A DNA stretch of 64,000 nt from Fragum whitleyi (taxonomy: Eukaryota > Mollusca > Bivalvia > Cardiida > Cardiidae). Both the position numbers and the translations under genes were made by a program. Positions within the stretch are counted from its first letter, which is position 1, and each line of letters opens with the position of its first letter. The notes under the pieces are model-generated. The model saw nothing but the letters and a program-made list of their open reading frames with translations. It had not been told where the DNA came from and ran no database searches. The stretch lies in assembly GCA_948146395.1 (NCBI GenBank), contig OX411544.1:89005132-89069131 (forward strand). Reading direction: 5' to 3'. Positions 24,175 through 34,437 of this stretch are shown piece after piece.

Positions 24175-24500
24175 ATTTCTCGAGTGACCACTTCTATAAA
24201 GCGTCCAATTCTATAAAGCAACCATTACAAAATGTCCCTTCAATGTTAGCAAAGAGTTGGCAATTTTAAATGACAAATTGTTTATTATGGATCTCACCAT
24301 CATGTTGTTATAATTAATTAGAATCGTCTTGTGTGACGATTCTAAGGAGTTTTAACATCATAGGATTTAGCAAGAATTATGTGACGATCTATTTTGTCTG
24401 TCAAAATAAATACTCATATTTATCAAGAAATATTGTAGTAAGCGACTATTCCAAGAAGTGACCGCTTTTTGGAGGTGTCCTAAGTGGTCGTTGAACACAG
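24175..24500 (-). repeat. dispersed repeat with AGAATCGTC hairpin
   Basis: Minus-strand copy of the repeat interrupted at 10338-11540; the hairpin AGAATCGTC..GACGATTCT is at about 24320-24346. Confidence 0.5.
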
Positions 24501-24909
24501 ATTTAACTTTAAAAGCAGTTGAAATTGTTTTGCACTGAATCATCAACATGTAGGACCTTACAATAGTTTTGTACTGACATGTTGTTGTTTTTTCTTTCGA
24601 CAAACAATATACAATTTTTTGTAAAGCAATCTTTCAATAGTGTATCCATTTGCCATTTAATGAAGCAATTTGGTTATTAATATTAGCCCTTGTCATGCTG
24701 AACCCCGAATATTCCTACTCTGGCAGGAGATAAAGACAAGCATCAGCCTGCACATATGTGCAGTCTGATATTAGTCTTCACCATCTGTTTCTAACTTTCA
24801 AACCAGAAAATTTTATCAATAGATTTAGTTTTTTCAAATAAAAAATGACCCACAGTTGGTACTTTCAGTGCTCTTTGACCTTTGATTTTGACGAAAAGTT
24901 TAGCCAAAA

Positions 24910-24915
24910 TTTATT
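24910..24915 (-). terminator. polyadenylation signal of the 879-aa gene
   Basis: AATAAA on the minus strand, 15 bases past the stop codon at 24930-24932. It implies a very short 3'UTR if used. Confidence 0.5.
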
Positions 24916-24929
24916 TAGCATGACAAGAG

Positions 24930-27569
24930 TTAAGGAGACTTGTACTTAAGAGATATCTGGAGCTTTCCCCCATCAGGTGTAACAACCCTCTTCAAAGTGA
25001 TATCACTTGGTTTGATAAGAACGTTTTCCGGAAGATAATTCCCCAGGTTAATGTCAAGGTCACTTACATCTTTCAGTTTTCCTATGGTAAAATTTGGAGG
25101 AAAGCTTAAAAGGCAGTCGTTACTTTCATCTTTAATTGAAAGAGTTTGAGATTGACCCTTTTCATTTGAAATGTCATATTCCATTGTCAATGTATTACTT
25201 GAATTATGATTATCACTTGGAGAACCATTCCCTAACAACTTATTTCTTTCAGCAACATTGCTATGAACAAGATTGGACTCATTACTCATTTTCTCGTCAT
25301 CCATGTTTTCTTGTTGATTAGATCTAGTATTCTCATTTTCATTCTTGACAATCACATCACCAGTTCGTTCAACTTCAGTGAGATCTATTTCACTACACTG
25401 TTGTTTACTGTCTGACAAATCACTTCCACAGAGTGGATGGCTCTCTAACGGCTTCATCTGGATATCTTCAGTTTGATTACTTGTTACAGTATTTGAAATA
25501 GTTGTACTCATTCCCATGGTCCTGTCTATTAAACGTTTATTTGATCCTGATTCAGGATTTGGTTTTCTATACTTCACTTGAGACCTTTCAGAATTTATTG
25601 ACTTGCAGGAATCACTTTGGTTCTTATATACACGCTTTGTTGAATGCTTAAAATCTTGCAATACAATTGTTTTGGCTTTGGTGGGACCATAATTAGCTTG
25701 ATTTTGTGAAGGTATAGCAATGTTCTTTCCTTTGTTGTAGTGATGTACACTTTTGCTACAATGTACAGGTACAGTAACAACTTTTTGTTTGATGTTGTCT
25801 TGTGCACTTGAATTTTGTGGTAATTTTACAGAAATTACTTTTTGTTTGGTATCTGATTGTTCACTTTGACCCAGCATTAATGGCACTTTTATGATTTGCT
25901 TGTGTTTGTCTTGTGAACTTTGGGATTGTTTTAACAACACTGAGGTAATGTTATCTTTGTTTTTGTGTTGTCCACTTGGGCTATGCTCTAATGATGCAGA
26001 AATTATTTTTTGTTTGAGGTTTGACTGCACAGATTGGTTTTGGTGTATTTCCACAGCAAGCATTTTACTTTTGGTAATTGGTCTTCCAGGTGGTTGAACA
26101 CCCACAGTTCCTTTGAGTTTTTCATTCACTTTTTTAGCAATCATCTGGTGATTTGTCCGTTTCATTTCTATCCTTTGCATATCTAATAGCAAAGAATATG
26201 CATTTTTATCTTTCTCAGGAATTACAGATTTCTCATTTTCACAACAGTCATCTGTTATTTCGATTTCCTTAGTCCCTGCTTTAAGAGAGCATAAATGAAC
26301 CCAGTTTTTACTTAGTAAACAATGATATTTGAAGAAGAATTTGACGGAATTCCTTCTCAATGAAAGTGTAGATTTAACAAGTCCAGTGTCAGACAACTCC
26401 TCATCATCATCCTCCAATTTTCCGTTCTCTTGTAGTTTCAAAATGCTGGCCAATCTAACTACTTGCAGTTCTTCTATCGATGGTGGGTCCAAGACCTTAC
26501 CGATTTCGAGATGCCTTACAATATTATTTCCAGATCTTTTATGCATTCTTAGAGAACAAGTTGCAAGCTTTGCATCAACTAACTGATGTACATTATCATG
26601 TGTGATAAAAGAAAATTTGTCACCAGCCTTTTTAACAATCTTATTGAATAAGTTGTCTATTTGAGAGGCTGTCATAGCTGATGGTTTCCCTTCACATTTC
26701 TCGTCTGTATTTTCCCTAGGTTCTTCATCATGACCTGGATCGGTATCTATAAAGATATGTTCAATTCCTTGAGCTTTCAGTAAATTTGTATACTTCAGAA
26801 TTAGAATGTAAAATGAGCAGGGATTATTTGGATTATTGTAGTGTCTGAATTTCATTTCTCCAATGACATTCAGCATGAGTCCAGAACTCTCTTCCTCCAT
26901 TGGGCCTAATTTATTCCCGTTTTCTTTCATATACTCTTTTTCAAACTCTCTAGTTATTTCAACATACTGACCATGTATATCATTTCCAAAAACAATGTGT
27001 TTGGTCTTTAAATGACACAGACAACTCCCTACTAACATTCCAAAAATTTTCACAAAATAAAAGAATACCACATCTTTAAGGCTTTCTATAGACTCAGCAT
27101 CACAGACAAAAATCTTTTCATTCCATAATGTAAATTCCAATTCAGCTAATATTTCAGATGTTATATGATTTGGAAATTTGCGGATCCTAGTCACTATTTT
27201 CTTCTTTTCATCAAATTCATTATTGGTACGATCAAATCCAGCTTTAGTTATAGAAGGTTCTGGTGTGTGAGACAAGAACTTGCAGTAATAAAACTTTAAC
27301 CAGTACATTACACCTGAGATTTGATCAATTTCAAACTCTCTTTCACCAGGTACTTTGAGGGCCTTTATAAATTTAGCAAATATAGTATCTGCTATTTGTT
27401 GGCCCATGCTACAAACATTGACCAGATCTTGCCGTAGCTCTCCAGAATGTGTTTTGCGCCAGTAAGCCCACAACTCGCAAAGTGCTGTCAGGGACTCGTT
27501 TCCATTGCATATCTCTTCATGAATTGTCTGTAGGGTTTCTTTAGACATCTCAGAGGCAGTTCCTTCCAT
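24930..27569 (-). CDS. Crypton-derived DUF3504-type protein, 879 aa (paralogue A)
   Basis: Single uninterrupted coding exon of 879 codons; the ATG at 27569 is the first in frame, in context AAGATGG, behind a splice acceptor 56 bases upstream. Residues ~48-280 read like the tyrosine-recombinase-derived DUF3504 domain of KIAA1958, QRICH1 and ZMYM2. A helical core-binding part (IADTIFAKFIKAL...GEREFE...MYWLKFYYCKFL) leads to ELEFTLWNEKIF, FFYFVKIFGM, CHLKTKHIVFGNDIHGQYVE, then FRHYNN and CSFYILILKY. I could not place a full catalytic R-H-R-Y set, so an inactive, DNA- or chromatin-binding role is inferred. Residues 300-440 also align with paralogue B. Residues 508-640 hold about seven repeats of ~19 aa (consensus S.Q...KQK(I/V)(I/V).V). 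The acidic, Ser/Asn-rich tail has VKNE (741) and IKDE (812), SUMO-type sites. Cellular function unknown. Confidence 0.85.
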   Translation of the reverse strand: MEGTASEMSKETLQTIHEEICNGNESLTALCELWAYWRKTHSGELRQDLVNVCSMGQQIADTIFAKFIKALKVPGEREFEIDQISGVMYWLKFYYCKFLSHTPEPSITKAGFDRTNNEFDEKKKIVTRIRKFPNHITSEILAELEFTLWNEKIFVCDAESIESLKDVVFFYFVKIFGMLVGSCLCHLKTKHIVFGNDIHGQYVEITREFEKEYMKENGNKLGPMEEESSGLMLNVIGEMKFRHYNNPNNPCSFYILILKYTNLLKAQGIEHIFIDTDPGHDEEPRENTDEKCEGKPSAMTASQIDNLFNKIVKKAGDKFSFITHDNVHQLVDAKLATCSLRMHKRSGNNIVRHLEIGKVLDPPSIEELQVVRLASILKLQENGKLEDDDEELSDTGLVKSTLSLRRNSVKFFFKYHCLLSKNWVHLCSLKAGTKEIEITDDCCENEKSVIPEKDKNAYSLLLDMQRIEMKRTNHQMIAKKVNEKLKGTVGVQPPGRPITKSKMLAVEIHQNQSVQSNLKQKIISASLEHSPSGQHKNKDNITSVLLKQSQSSQDKHKQIIKVPLMLGQSEQSDTKQKVISVKLPQNSSAQDNIKQKVVTVPVHCSKSVHHYNKGKNIAIPSQNQANYGPTKAKTIVLQDFKHSTKRVYKNQSDSCKSINSERSQVKYRKPNPESGSNKRLIDRTMGMSTTISNTVTSNQTEDIQMKPLESHPLCGSDLSDSKQQCSEIDLTEVERTGDVIVKNENENTRSNQQENMDDEKMSNESNLVHSNVAERNKLLGNGSPSDNHNSSNTLTMEYDISNEKGQSQTLSIKDESNDCLLSFPPNFTIGKLKDVSDLDINLGNYLPENVLIKPSDITLKRVVTPDGGKLQISLKYKSP

Positions 27570-27625
27570 CTTGAATGAAATAAAGTTTCATCAAACATTT
27601 AGTAGGATCAGTCCTCTTCACTGAC
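27570..27625 (-). other. 5'UTR exon segment and splice acceptor of paralogue A
   Basis: On the minus strand a pyrimidine tract TTGTTCTTCTTTCAG ends at 27626. This strong acceptor places a UTR exon start at 27625, 56 bases before the ATG. The upstream exon and promoter were not located. Confidence 0.6.
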
Positions 27626-27639
27626 CTGAAAGAAGAACA

Positions 27640-29258
27640 ATGAGCCTGTGCATGACATTTCCAACAATTTGACATGTTTGTTAAATGTAAACATGGAACA
27701 GCTCAGACAGCAACATAATACAATTTTCGGTCGCCTGGCTGTCTGAAGATACCTTCTCTATCCACAGTCCTACCAACCTACTAACTTTGAAACTGTTGGA
27801 AATGTTATGCACATGCTCAAATAACTCTTTTATGCTTAAGGGTGGTTTATAGAGAAATAATCGTAAATTAATCATCTGCCAAACCAGTGATATTACAAAA
27901 ACAAAAGGCCCAAGAAGGCCAATATTGCTCAACTGGTACTTAATACATATCAGATTTAAGAAAACTCAACATTAAATTGCATTCAGAAGCAAAAATCATC
28001 ATACATTATATAAAATTTTATAACATGAAGGCCCCTTTTTCTATGACACAACATATAATACTATGACTATAGTGCATTGCAAAAAAAAATCTGTTACACT
28101 TCCAGGAAAATTCACAGGAGCTAATTTATCAAGAATTTTACATAATGACCCCTTTCCAATGAAACCATTGTATTGCTATTCAGCTGGCTTGCAATTTACC
28201 TAGCTTTATGTTTTTCTTTTTGTGTGCTCTGCCCATATATGTAGATTATGCTAATTAATTAATATTTAATATCTCTTTAATCGACATTATGAAATATGCA
28301 TCCTCTTCCCAGTAATTCTGTGATAACTGACAGGGGTGAGATCAAGTGCTGTGATGTTGATCATCTTATCAACAAGCAAGTTGTCCTCTCCACTGGTGGC
28401 TTTTTATTTCTATTTTTATTTTTGATAGAAAGTGCAATCTAATTTTTATAATTTTAAATAATGTTTAGCCTTTTACACCATTGAATCCAAGGCTAAACTT
28501 TTAAAATTGTGTCTCAAACCTTACTTCCATATTTCATTTTTCTTATTGTATATTTGATATTTTTTCTTAAAAAATCTTACAATATTATTACCGGTACTAC
28601 TTTTACATTTTTTACTGCTAGTCAAGTGCAATCCATATACTGAGAATGTGTTGGGGGGCTCGTGGAGAATTTCGTGGGTCCATATAAATCTATGGACAAC
28701 CTGCGGTGTTTCTGCACTGAGCCTGCAATATATATCTACTAATTTCTCTCAGGGGAGATAGCCAGTGCTTGAATATTTGAAAATATTCTCAGTGGTAAGT
28801 GGTCGTTTCCCTTGATAGACTGATAACCTTTTTTCTTTTTTATATTTAATATGCAGTCTAGCGCAACTTGGCCAAACAACTGCTGAACTCTCAGCAGTAA
28901 CACCTCTGTTGGAAAGCAATAAATTGATAATCAGGAACCCTTTGTTGTAATTAGCCTGCATTAATTGATTAGTGACAATGGTGATAAGAAATGAGCTAAT
29001 TGATAACAACATACCTTGGCAGAAAGATATAATAATTAATAATTATGTATTAAAAGAAATTCATTTAATGTTCCACTACAAGTATAGTTTGAAAAAAAAT
29101 GATAGTATGATGGCATGAAATGGTGAAAATAAAATCTCTCAAGTTTTCCAATTCACATTTCTGTATGTTTTAGAGGGAAGAGAAAAATTTAAACCTGATA
29201 ATTTTAAAAGCCAAGCAAATTAATTCTGGGTAAAGACTAAATATATGTTTTATTTTTT
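27640..29258. other. no recognisable feature (upstream flank of paralogue A)
   Basis: AT-rich; expected to contain the first intron or promoter of the minus-strand gene. No exon could be picked out with confidence. Confidence 0.35.
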
Positions 29259-29262
29259 ATAC

Positions 29263-30243
29263 TGTAAGGAAATAGTGCTTTTTGGAAATATTACCCCACC
29301 CACTATTTTAGCCTTGCCAGGATTCCTGGCATTTGTTACTGAATTGCTGAACTGCCCAGTTTACATTAAAATGTGTTTGTTTGGGTTTGTGAATTCTTTA
29401 AGGACTATTTTAATGTTGAAACTGGTCTGTTTGCAGCAGTTAGCTAGAGAAATCTGCTCTTATTAACATTTGTCGTCTTATTGTTTACAAGACTGCAGTG
29501 ATTATCTCCCTTGACTACAAACTATTCATTTCTCTATTATCTAATCTAACTCTGTAAAGAAGCCCTTATATTGTCAATAACACAACATTATGTTTGTTGT
29601 TTGCCTTTACAGCATTAACTTTAAGAAATTATTTGTATTTAACAAGTTATTGAATTCCTGGCAATGACCTTAAGTTTGGAAGGAGGGAATGTTTGAATTC
29701 CTGACCACTTCAGATTTTCTAATGTCAAATTCTAGCTTTTCAGAGTAATTGACTTATAATGTAAGGTATCAATGTTTAGGTCTTGGTGTGCTCTATCTAT
29801 TTATGTGCACCACTAATTCATATTGTTTATTTGTATGTAACATTTGCATCTGAAAGGATTTGCTCCTGGCAACATGGCTGAAGTTGCCAGGAATTGTCAT
29901 ATTTACCTGACAGGATTCCTATCAGCCAGGAACGTTTTGATTGGCTAAGTGAGACCTTCCACTGCCTCTGATTGGTTTGTAAGGTTGTCACTATGGTGAT
30001 CAAAAGCTTATAAATAGGGGTAAATCCTGGCAGATGATCAGTTTTAGTATCAGATTCACTCATGACACATGTCTTTATTTTGATGTAACAAGAGCCTCAA
30101 ATGGCTATTCATTCATTAAATATCATCATCATCAAGCTGAATTGTCCTTTTATACAGTCCTTATGCTAATTAACCAGGAGAGCCTTATTTGAAGGAGATA
30201 TTGGGACCTTAGAAGCTCGGATAAGGGCAACATTTTGTTTACA
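29263..30243 (+). repeat. 5' LTR
   Basis: TGTAAGG...TTTACA. U3 carries several CCTGGCA/TGCCAGG motifs, including the palindrome TGCCAGGATTCCTGGCA (29315-29331). A TATA box TATAAATA lies at 30009-30016, with an initiator-like TCAGTTT about 30 bp later and ATTAAA (30115-30120) as a possible poly(A) signal. Confidence 0.92.
30009..30016 (+). promoter_or_regulatory. LTR TATA box
   Basis: TATAAATA followed by GGGG, with GATCAGTTTTAG about 30 bp downstream as a start-site candidate. The matching box in the 3' LTR is at 35184-35191. Confidence 0.6.
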
Positions 30244-30246
30244 TTG

Positions 30247-30706
30247 GGTCTAAGGGAACTAATTCATTTTCCGTTATCGGCCATTATAACCTTTCCGGTC
30301 ATAGCTCAGTCCAAGAGAATGCGAGAGTGTTCAAACCTGTCTTAAATTGAGGCCCGTTCATTTGCGCATGAAATGAATTGAAAATTAGTATGGCATGATC
30401 CCTTTTCTCTACGACTTTTTGGGCCATTTTTGAGATGACCCTTACCGCGAAGCGGTTTTTACCGGCCCCTCAAACAAATATACCCATGTTTATAAATAAC
30501 TATTGGACCGGGAAAAAAGTTTAAAATCTTTTATTTTTCGATTGTATTTCATCAACAGATTATAACCGCTGAAAAATATTCAAACAATTTTGAATTTCAA
30601 TAATATTGACCAATCAGAGATCACCTTCAACATTTGAGTATATGGACCGGAGTTTCCCTAAAGTTTTCTACCAGAGTGGTTGGAAATGAATTAGTTCCCC
30701 TAGACC
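30247..30706. repeat. 460-bp end repeat R1 of the composite element
   Basis: MITE-like unit bounded by 24-bp inverted ends. It contains a small hairpin around ACCGCGAAGCGGT. Confidence 0.85.
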
Positions 30707-30799
30707 TAAAGAAGAATTTTTTTGCCAATGAAATATAAAAATTGCACATATTTACGTACAATTACCTTTTTTGGATTAAATCTGAAAATTTCAGGCGCT

Positions 30800-31990
30800 T
30801 ACGTGTTATAGTTTATGAGTAATGGTCGTTACCCTTAACCCGGTCGGGGAAAAATTCACATCAAATATAGTCCCAAGCGAAAATTTGTTCTTTGAAAAAC
30901 GTGAGTTTTCTATACACAAAAACTGAAGGTTGTTTTCTATTTAGGAGTACTTTTTCATCACAATTTAATTAAATATCTTCTTTGCAATGCATTTATTGGT
31001 GTTTTGCGGGTGAAAATTGTCATTTTCTATTTTTCATGGATTTTCTTTTGTCGTAACCCTTATCTTTCATAAGAAATTTACGAGTTTTCGCCTTTTTCAG
31101 CCTACACGGTGTTTGTTTATCAGCTAATTCCTCAATGTAACACATGGAATATTACACAAGCATATGCCTGATAACCATGCAAAAAATAAAAGAAATCGGT
31201 CAAATAGGTTTTGAAAAATCAACGAACTCCCTTAACCCTGTTAAAGTTAAAAAGCTATCTCTCTGAGCGGTTAAAACGCGCCGGACATAACCCCATAACA
31301 TTCAAACTGTGTTTTCTTTACATGATAATGTTTTCCAGAGTGCATTTCACTATTTTGAGACACCTCCCGCAAAATGTTTGTTTTCGGTTGCAAATTATTA
31401 TCAAAAAACCCTTATCTTTTTGTGCAAAAAAAATCTTGTTTTCTCTTATTTTGGGGCTAATGATATATTTTTACAGTATAACTAATCCAAATTAAGAATA
31501 TAATAACATAAAAAAATGTTGTTTGCCACATCTAAGAAAAAAAAGTGCAATTGGTTGAGTAGTTTTTGAAAATTAGCGCTTATCTTTCACTCCAGCCAGG
31601 CAAACATCAACTTGGTTGACCCCCCCCCCCCCCCCGGCAAAAAAGCCGAAATTAACTAAAAATATTCCAAAAATACCATTCTCTTTTCACTATTGTCTAT
31701 TATTTTGTTTCAATGAATACTTAAAGCGCATATTTTGCAAATCCGTTATAATTCAACACGGATTTATTTGTAAAATTAACCCTTATCTTTTGTTGAAATT
31801 TTATTTTTTCATATATTTTTTGTCAAAAATGTTAATTTTTTTCCAATGTTTCTGTCAAAAAGTGTTAAATTAGACCGGATTTTGTTCGGTTTTCTTTAGT
31901 TCTACCCTTAAAATAAATTTTTGTTGTTTGTGACTTAAAAATATCCAATCAATATCAAGTTACGACGAACCAGTGGAGTAGATTTTTCCT
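30800..31990 (+). repeat. diverged ~350-bp tandem repeat in the composite core
   Basis: CCCTTATCTTT recurs at about 31069, 31409, 31577 (diverged) and 31782. A GGT..A.TAG.TTTTGAAAA-type block recurs at about 31198, 31553 and 31970. The spacing suggests units of 340-380 bp, strongly diverged. A 17-base C run lies at 31620-31635. Confidence 0.45.
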
Positions 31991-32367
31991 TCTAGAGACG
32001 GCCCAAGATTAAGTTTATCTTATTACGTAATAGTCCTAATTACTTCCGGGTACAAAAATCGACCGTCAAACTAAAAGAAAACTATTTTGCATTATATACA
32101 TGCAAAGAATGCAAGGCACTGTCACACATTCAATGACTAAAAAATGCAAGAAATGGGTGCTATTGTCCCGCGAGCGTGGTGTTTTTACTGTCAAAAAGCA
32201 CTAAATGAATACCGAATTGGCCCTTTTAGCTTGACATATCATTTAAAGAATATTTTTCTCGATATTTGGTGATTAAGTGACCTAAAATAAAAACTCTAAG
32301 CGGACGAGGTAACTCTTACAAGACCATTAATAAGAGAACATGCACTTATTTGCATATTTACCATTTA

Positions 32368-32827
32368 GGTCTAAGGGAACTAATTCATTTTCCGTTATCG
32401 GCCATTATAACCTTTCCGGTCATAGCTCAGTCCAAGAGAATGCGAGAGTGTTCAAACCTGTCTTAAATTGAGGCCCGTTCATTTGCGCATGAAATGAATT
32501 GAAAATTAGTATGGCATGATCCCTTTTCTCTACGACTTTTTGGGCCATTTTTGAGATGACCCTTACCGCGAAGCGGTTTTTACCGGCCCCTCAAACAAAT
32601 ATACCCATGTTTATAAATAACTATTGGACCGGGAAAAAAGTTTAAAATCTTTAATTTTTCGATTGTATTTCATCAACAGATTATAACCGCTGAAAAATAT
32701 TCAAACAATTTTGAATTTCAATAATATTGACCAATCAGAGATCACCTTCAACATTTGAGTATATGGACCGGAGTTTCCCTAAAGTTTTCTACCAGAGTGG
32801 TTGGAAATGAATTAGTTCCCCTAGACC
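32368..32827. repeat. 460-bp end repeat R2 of the composite element
   Basis: Direct copy of R1, same length, one visible substitution. Confidence 0.85.
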
Positions 32828-32829
32828 AT

Positions 32830-32842
32830 TGGTGTCAGAAGT
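32830..32842 (+). promoter_or_regulatory. primer-binding site (tRNA-Leu type)
   Basis: TGGTGTCAGAAGT is complementary over 13 bases to the 3' end of animal tRNA-Leu(CAG) (...ACTTCTGACACCA). Before the composite insertion it would have started 2 bases after the 5' LTR. Confidence 0.75.
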
Positions 32843-32987
32843 AAAGGATTAAAAGAACTCAACTTCTGGAATTAGAAGAAAGGATTATTTTTACCCAAAA
32901 GGACTTTTTACTTGAAATCTGTATTGCCAGCTTTACATTTTTAAAGAACTGTAGTATGTCTGAACCTGATAGTGAGATTCAACCCTG

Positions 32988-33548
32988 TTGTTCATAGAAG
33001 AGCTAAAACTAGGAATAACAACAACGAAATTTATTAGTAACTCTTTACCAAAAGAAAGCTCTTCATATACTCAGATGGAAAATTCGACCAGATTAGCTGA
33101 TATTGCGCGACCAGAACCTTATGATGGATCGATAGAATGGGAACATTTTATTCAACAGTTTGAAACTTATTCTCAATTAGGACATTGAACAGAGAAGGAA
33201 AAAGCTTTAATACTAGGAGCTTCACTTAAAGAGACAGCCCTGGACTTTTACTGTTCTCTTCCACAAGAGATTTGCAGTTCTTATACCCAGTTAGTGCAAA
33301 AGTTTTCTGAGAGATTCAACAGTGCTAATCATAGATTGAACTATTTGTCTGAACTTGAATCAAGAAAAAGAAATCCAAATGAAACTATCTCACAGTATTC
33401 TGATGCCATTTATCATCTTGTTCAGAAAGCTTACCCTACAATGGATGGGAGTGCAAAGGAACAATTTGTGCTTCATTTTATATACAGAACCCTGAGCCCA
33501 GACATTAAATGTGTTTTTTTGAGGAGTGCCAAACCTTATCCCATATAG
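32988..33548 (+). pseudogene. Gypsy-type gag remnant
   Basis: Gag would form the particle that packages element RNA. One reading frame runs from 32988 to 33548 with a single in-frame TGA at 33186-33188 (after SQLGH). ARPEPYDGSIEWEHFIQQFE and the later KFSERFNSANHRLNYLSELE and Y..AIYHLVQKAYP blocks are typical of Ty3/Gypsy gag (retrotrans_gag). A possible start ATG at 32956 is in another frame, so there is also a frameshift. The protein stops before any zinc knuckle, and no pol follows. Confidence 0.8.
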
Positions 33549-34424
33549 TAAATGTAATAGAAATGTTTGAAGAAGTTTTTTTGTCCCCATGTAGATTGTA
33601 AATAATGGATTGTCAGAAGTTTTACACCAATTTTAAAATCAACAAGTAGCGTATTTAGCAGATTAAAACTTTTATTCATATGTATCATATCAAATTCAAC
33701 ACTCTGGTTGGATGCCTCATACAAATTTAACTAAAATTACTAAAATTGGTCTTTTCTGAATGGTTATAGACTTAATTACAAACTTGGACATCTTGATCAT
33801 GGGTCTCAACAGGTGAAACCAATGAAAAGGGATAAAGATGTTCAGTTTCTAATTGAGGTAAAGACATGACTGGCATATCAAGTTGTAAGTTGTATGTATT
33901 AGACAAGGAGAAACGACATGGACAGGTGAAACTCATGTGGAGTTTGTTGTTATGTAGAAGATGATCTGGCCAATCATGGAGTCTACAGATTCATCCATAA
34001 TGATGGTTAAGGAGAACCAGTCATGTATGGAGGTGTTACTGTTCTTTGTGCAGCAGGAGGTGAAACATCTCTCCATTGATTTGGAAAGCACCGAAACTTG
34101 TTGTAGCTTGGAATGGGGTATTTATCTTAGTGTGACAGGAGGTGAAACATCTCTCCATTAGCTTGGAAAGCACCGAAACTTGTCATAGCTGAAGATTTTG
34201 TCCATGGTGTTTTAATGGTCTATACACAGAACTTCTCGTGGTAGTGCTGTCTAGAATTCGTGATTTTGATGAAAGACTTCCCTGATTGCTTCTGGTGGAA
34301 CATTTTGTTAACAACCAATTACAACCATTTTTTGATAATACAATTGTAGATTTGCCAAGCTGCTTGACATTCTTCCGTGACTTCATCATCAGATTTCCTT
34401 CATGTTTTAATTCTTTTTTCTTTT
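33549..34424 (+). other. non-coding remainder of the LTR element
   Basis: No pol domain is present. A ~55-bp block beginning CAGGAGGTGAAACATCTCTC occurs twice, at about 34046 and 34137, 91 bp apart. Confidence 0.6.
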
Positions 34425-34437
34425 AAGTGGGGGTGAG
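34425..34437 (+). other. polypurine tract
   Basis: AAGTGGGGGTGAG directly before the 3' LTR; the plus-strand primer site in LTR elements. Confidence 0.7.

Larger units (their letters stand above)
30247..32827. mobile_element. 2581-bp non-coding element with 460-bp direct terminal repeats
   Basis: It begins GGTCTAAGGGAACTAATTCA and ends with the near-perfect inverted copy (GAATTAGTTCCCCTAGACC), with one mismatch in 24 bp. It is flanked by a 4-bp duplication ATTG (30243-30246 and 32828-32831). Both ends are 460-bp direct copies (30247-30706 and 32368-32827) with one visible difference (TTTTATTTT against TTTAATTTT). Each copy has the inverted ends by itself. The core (30707-32367) has no convincing ORF. 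The ATTG duplication flanks only the whole unit, so it seems to have moved as one composite. Confidence 0.8.

Noticed and set aside
29827..30063. 78-aa ORF present identically in both LTRs
   Set aside because: It lies antisense in the LTR over the TATA and start-site region and has no domain; the duplication is that of the LTR. A self-encoded antisense peptide cannot be excluded.
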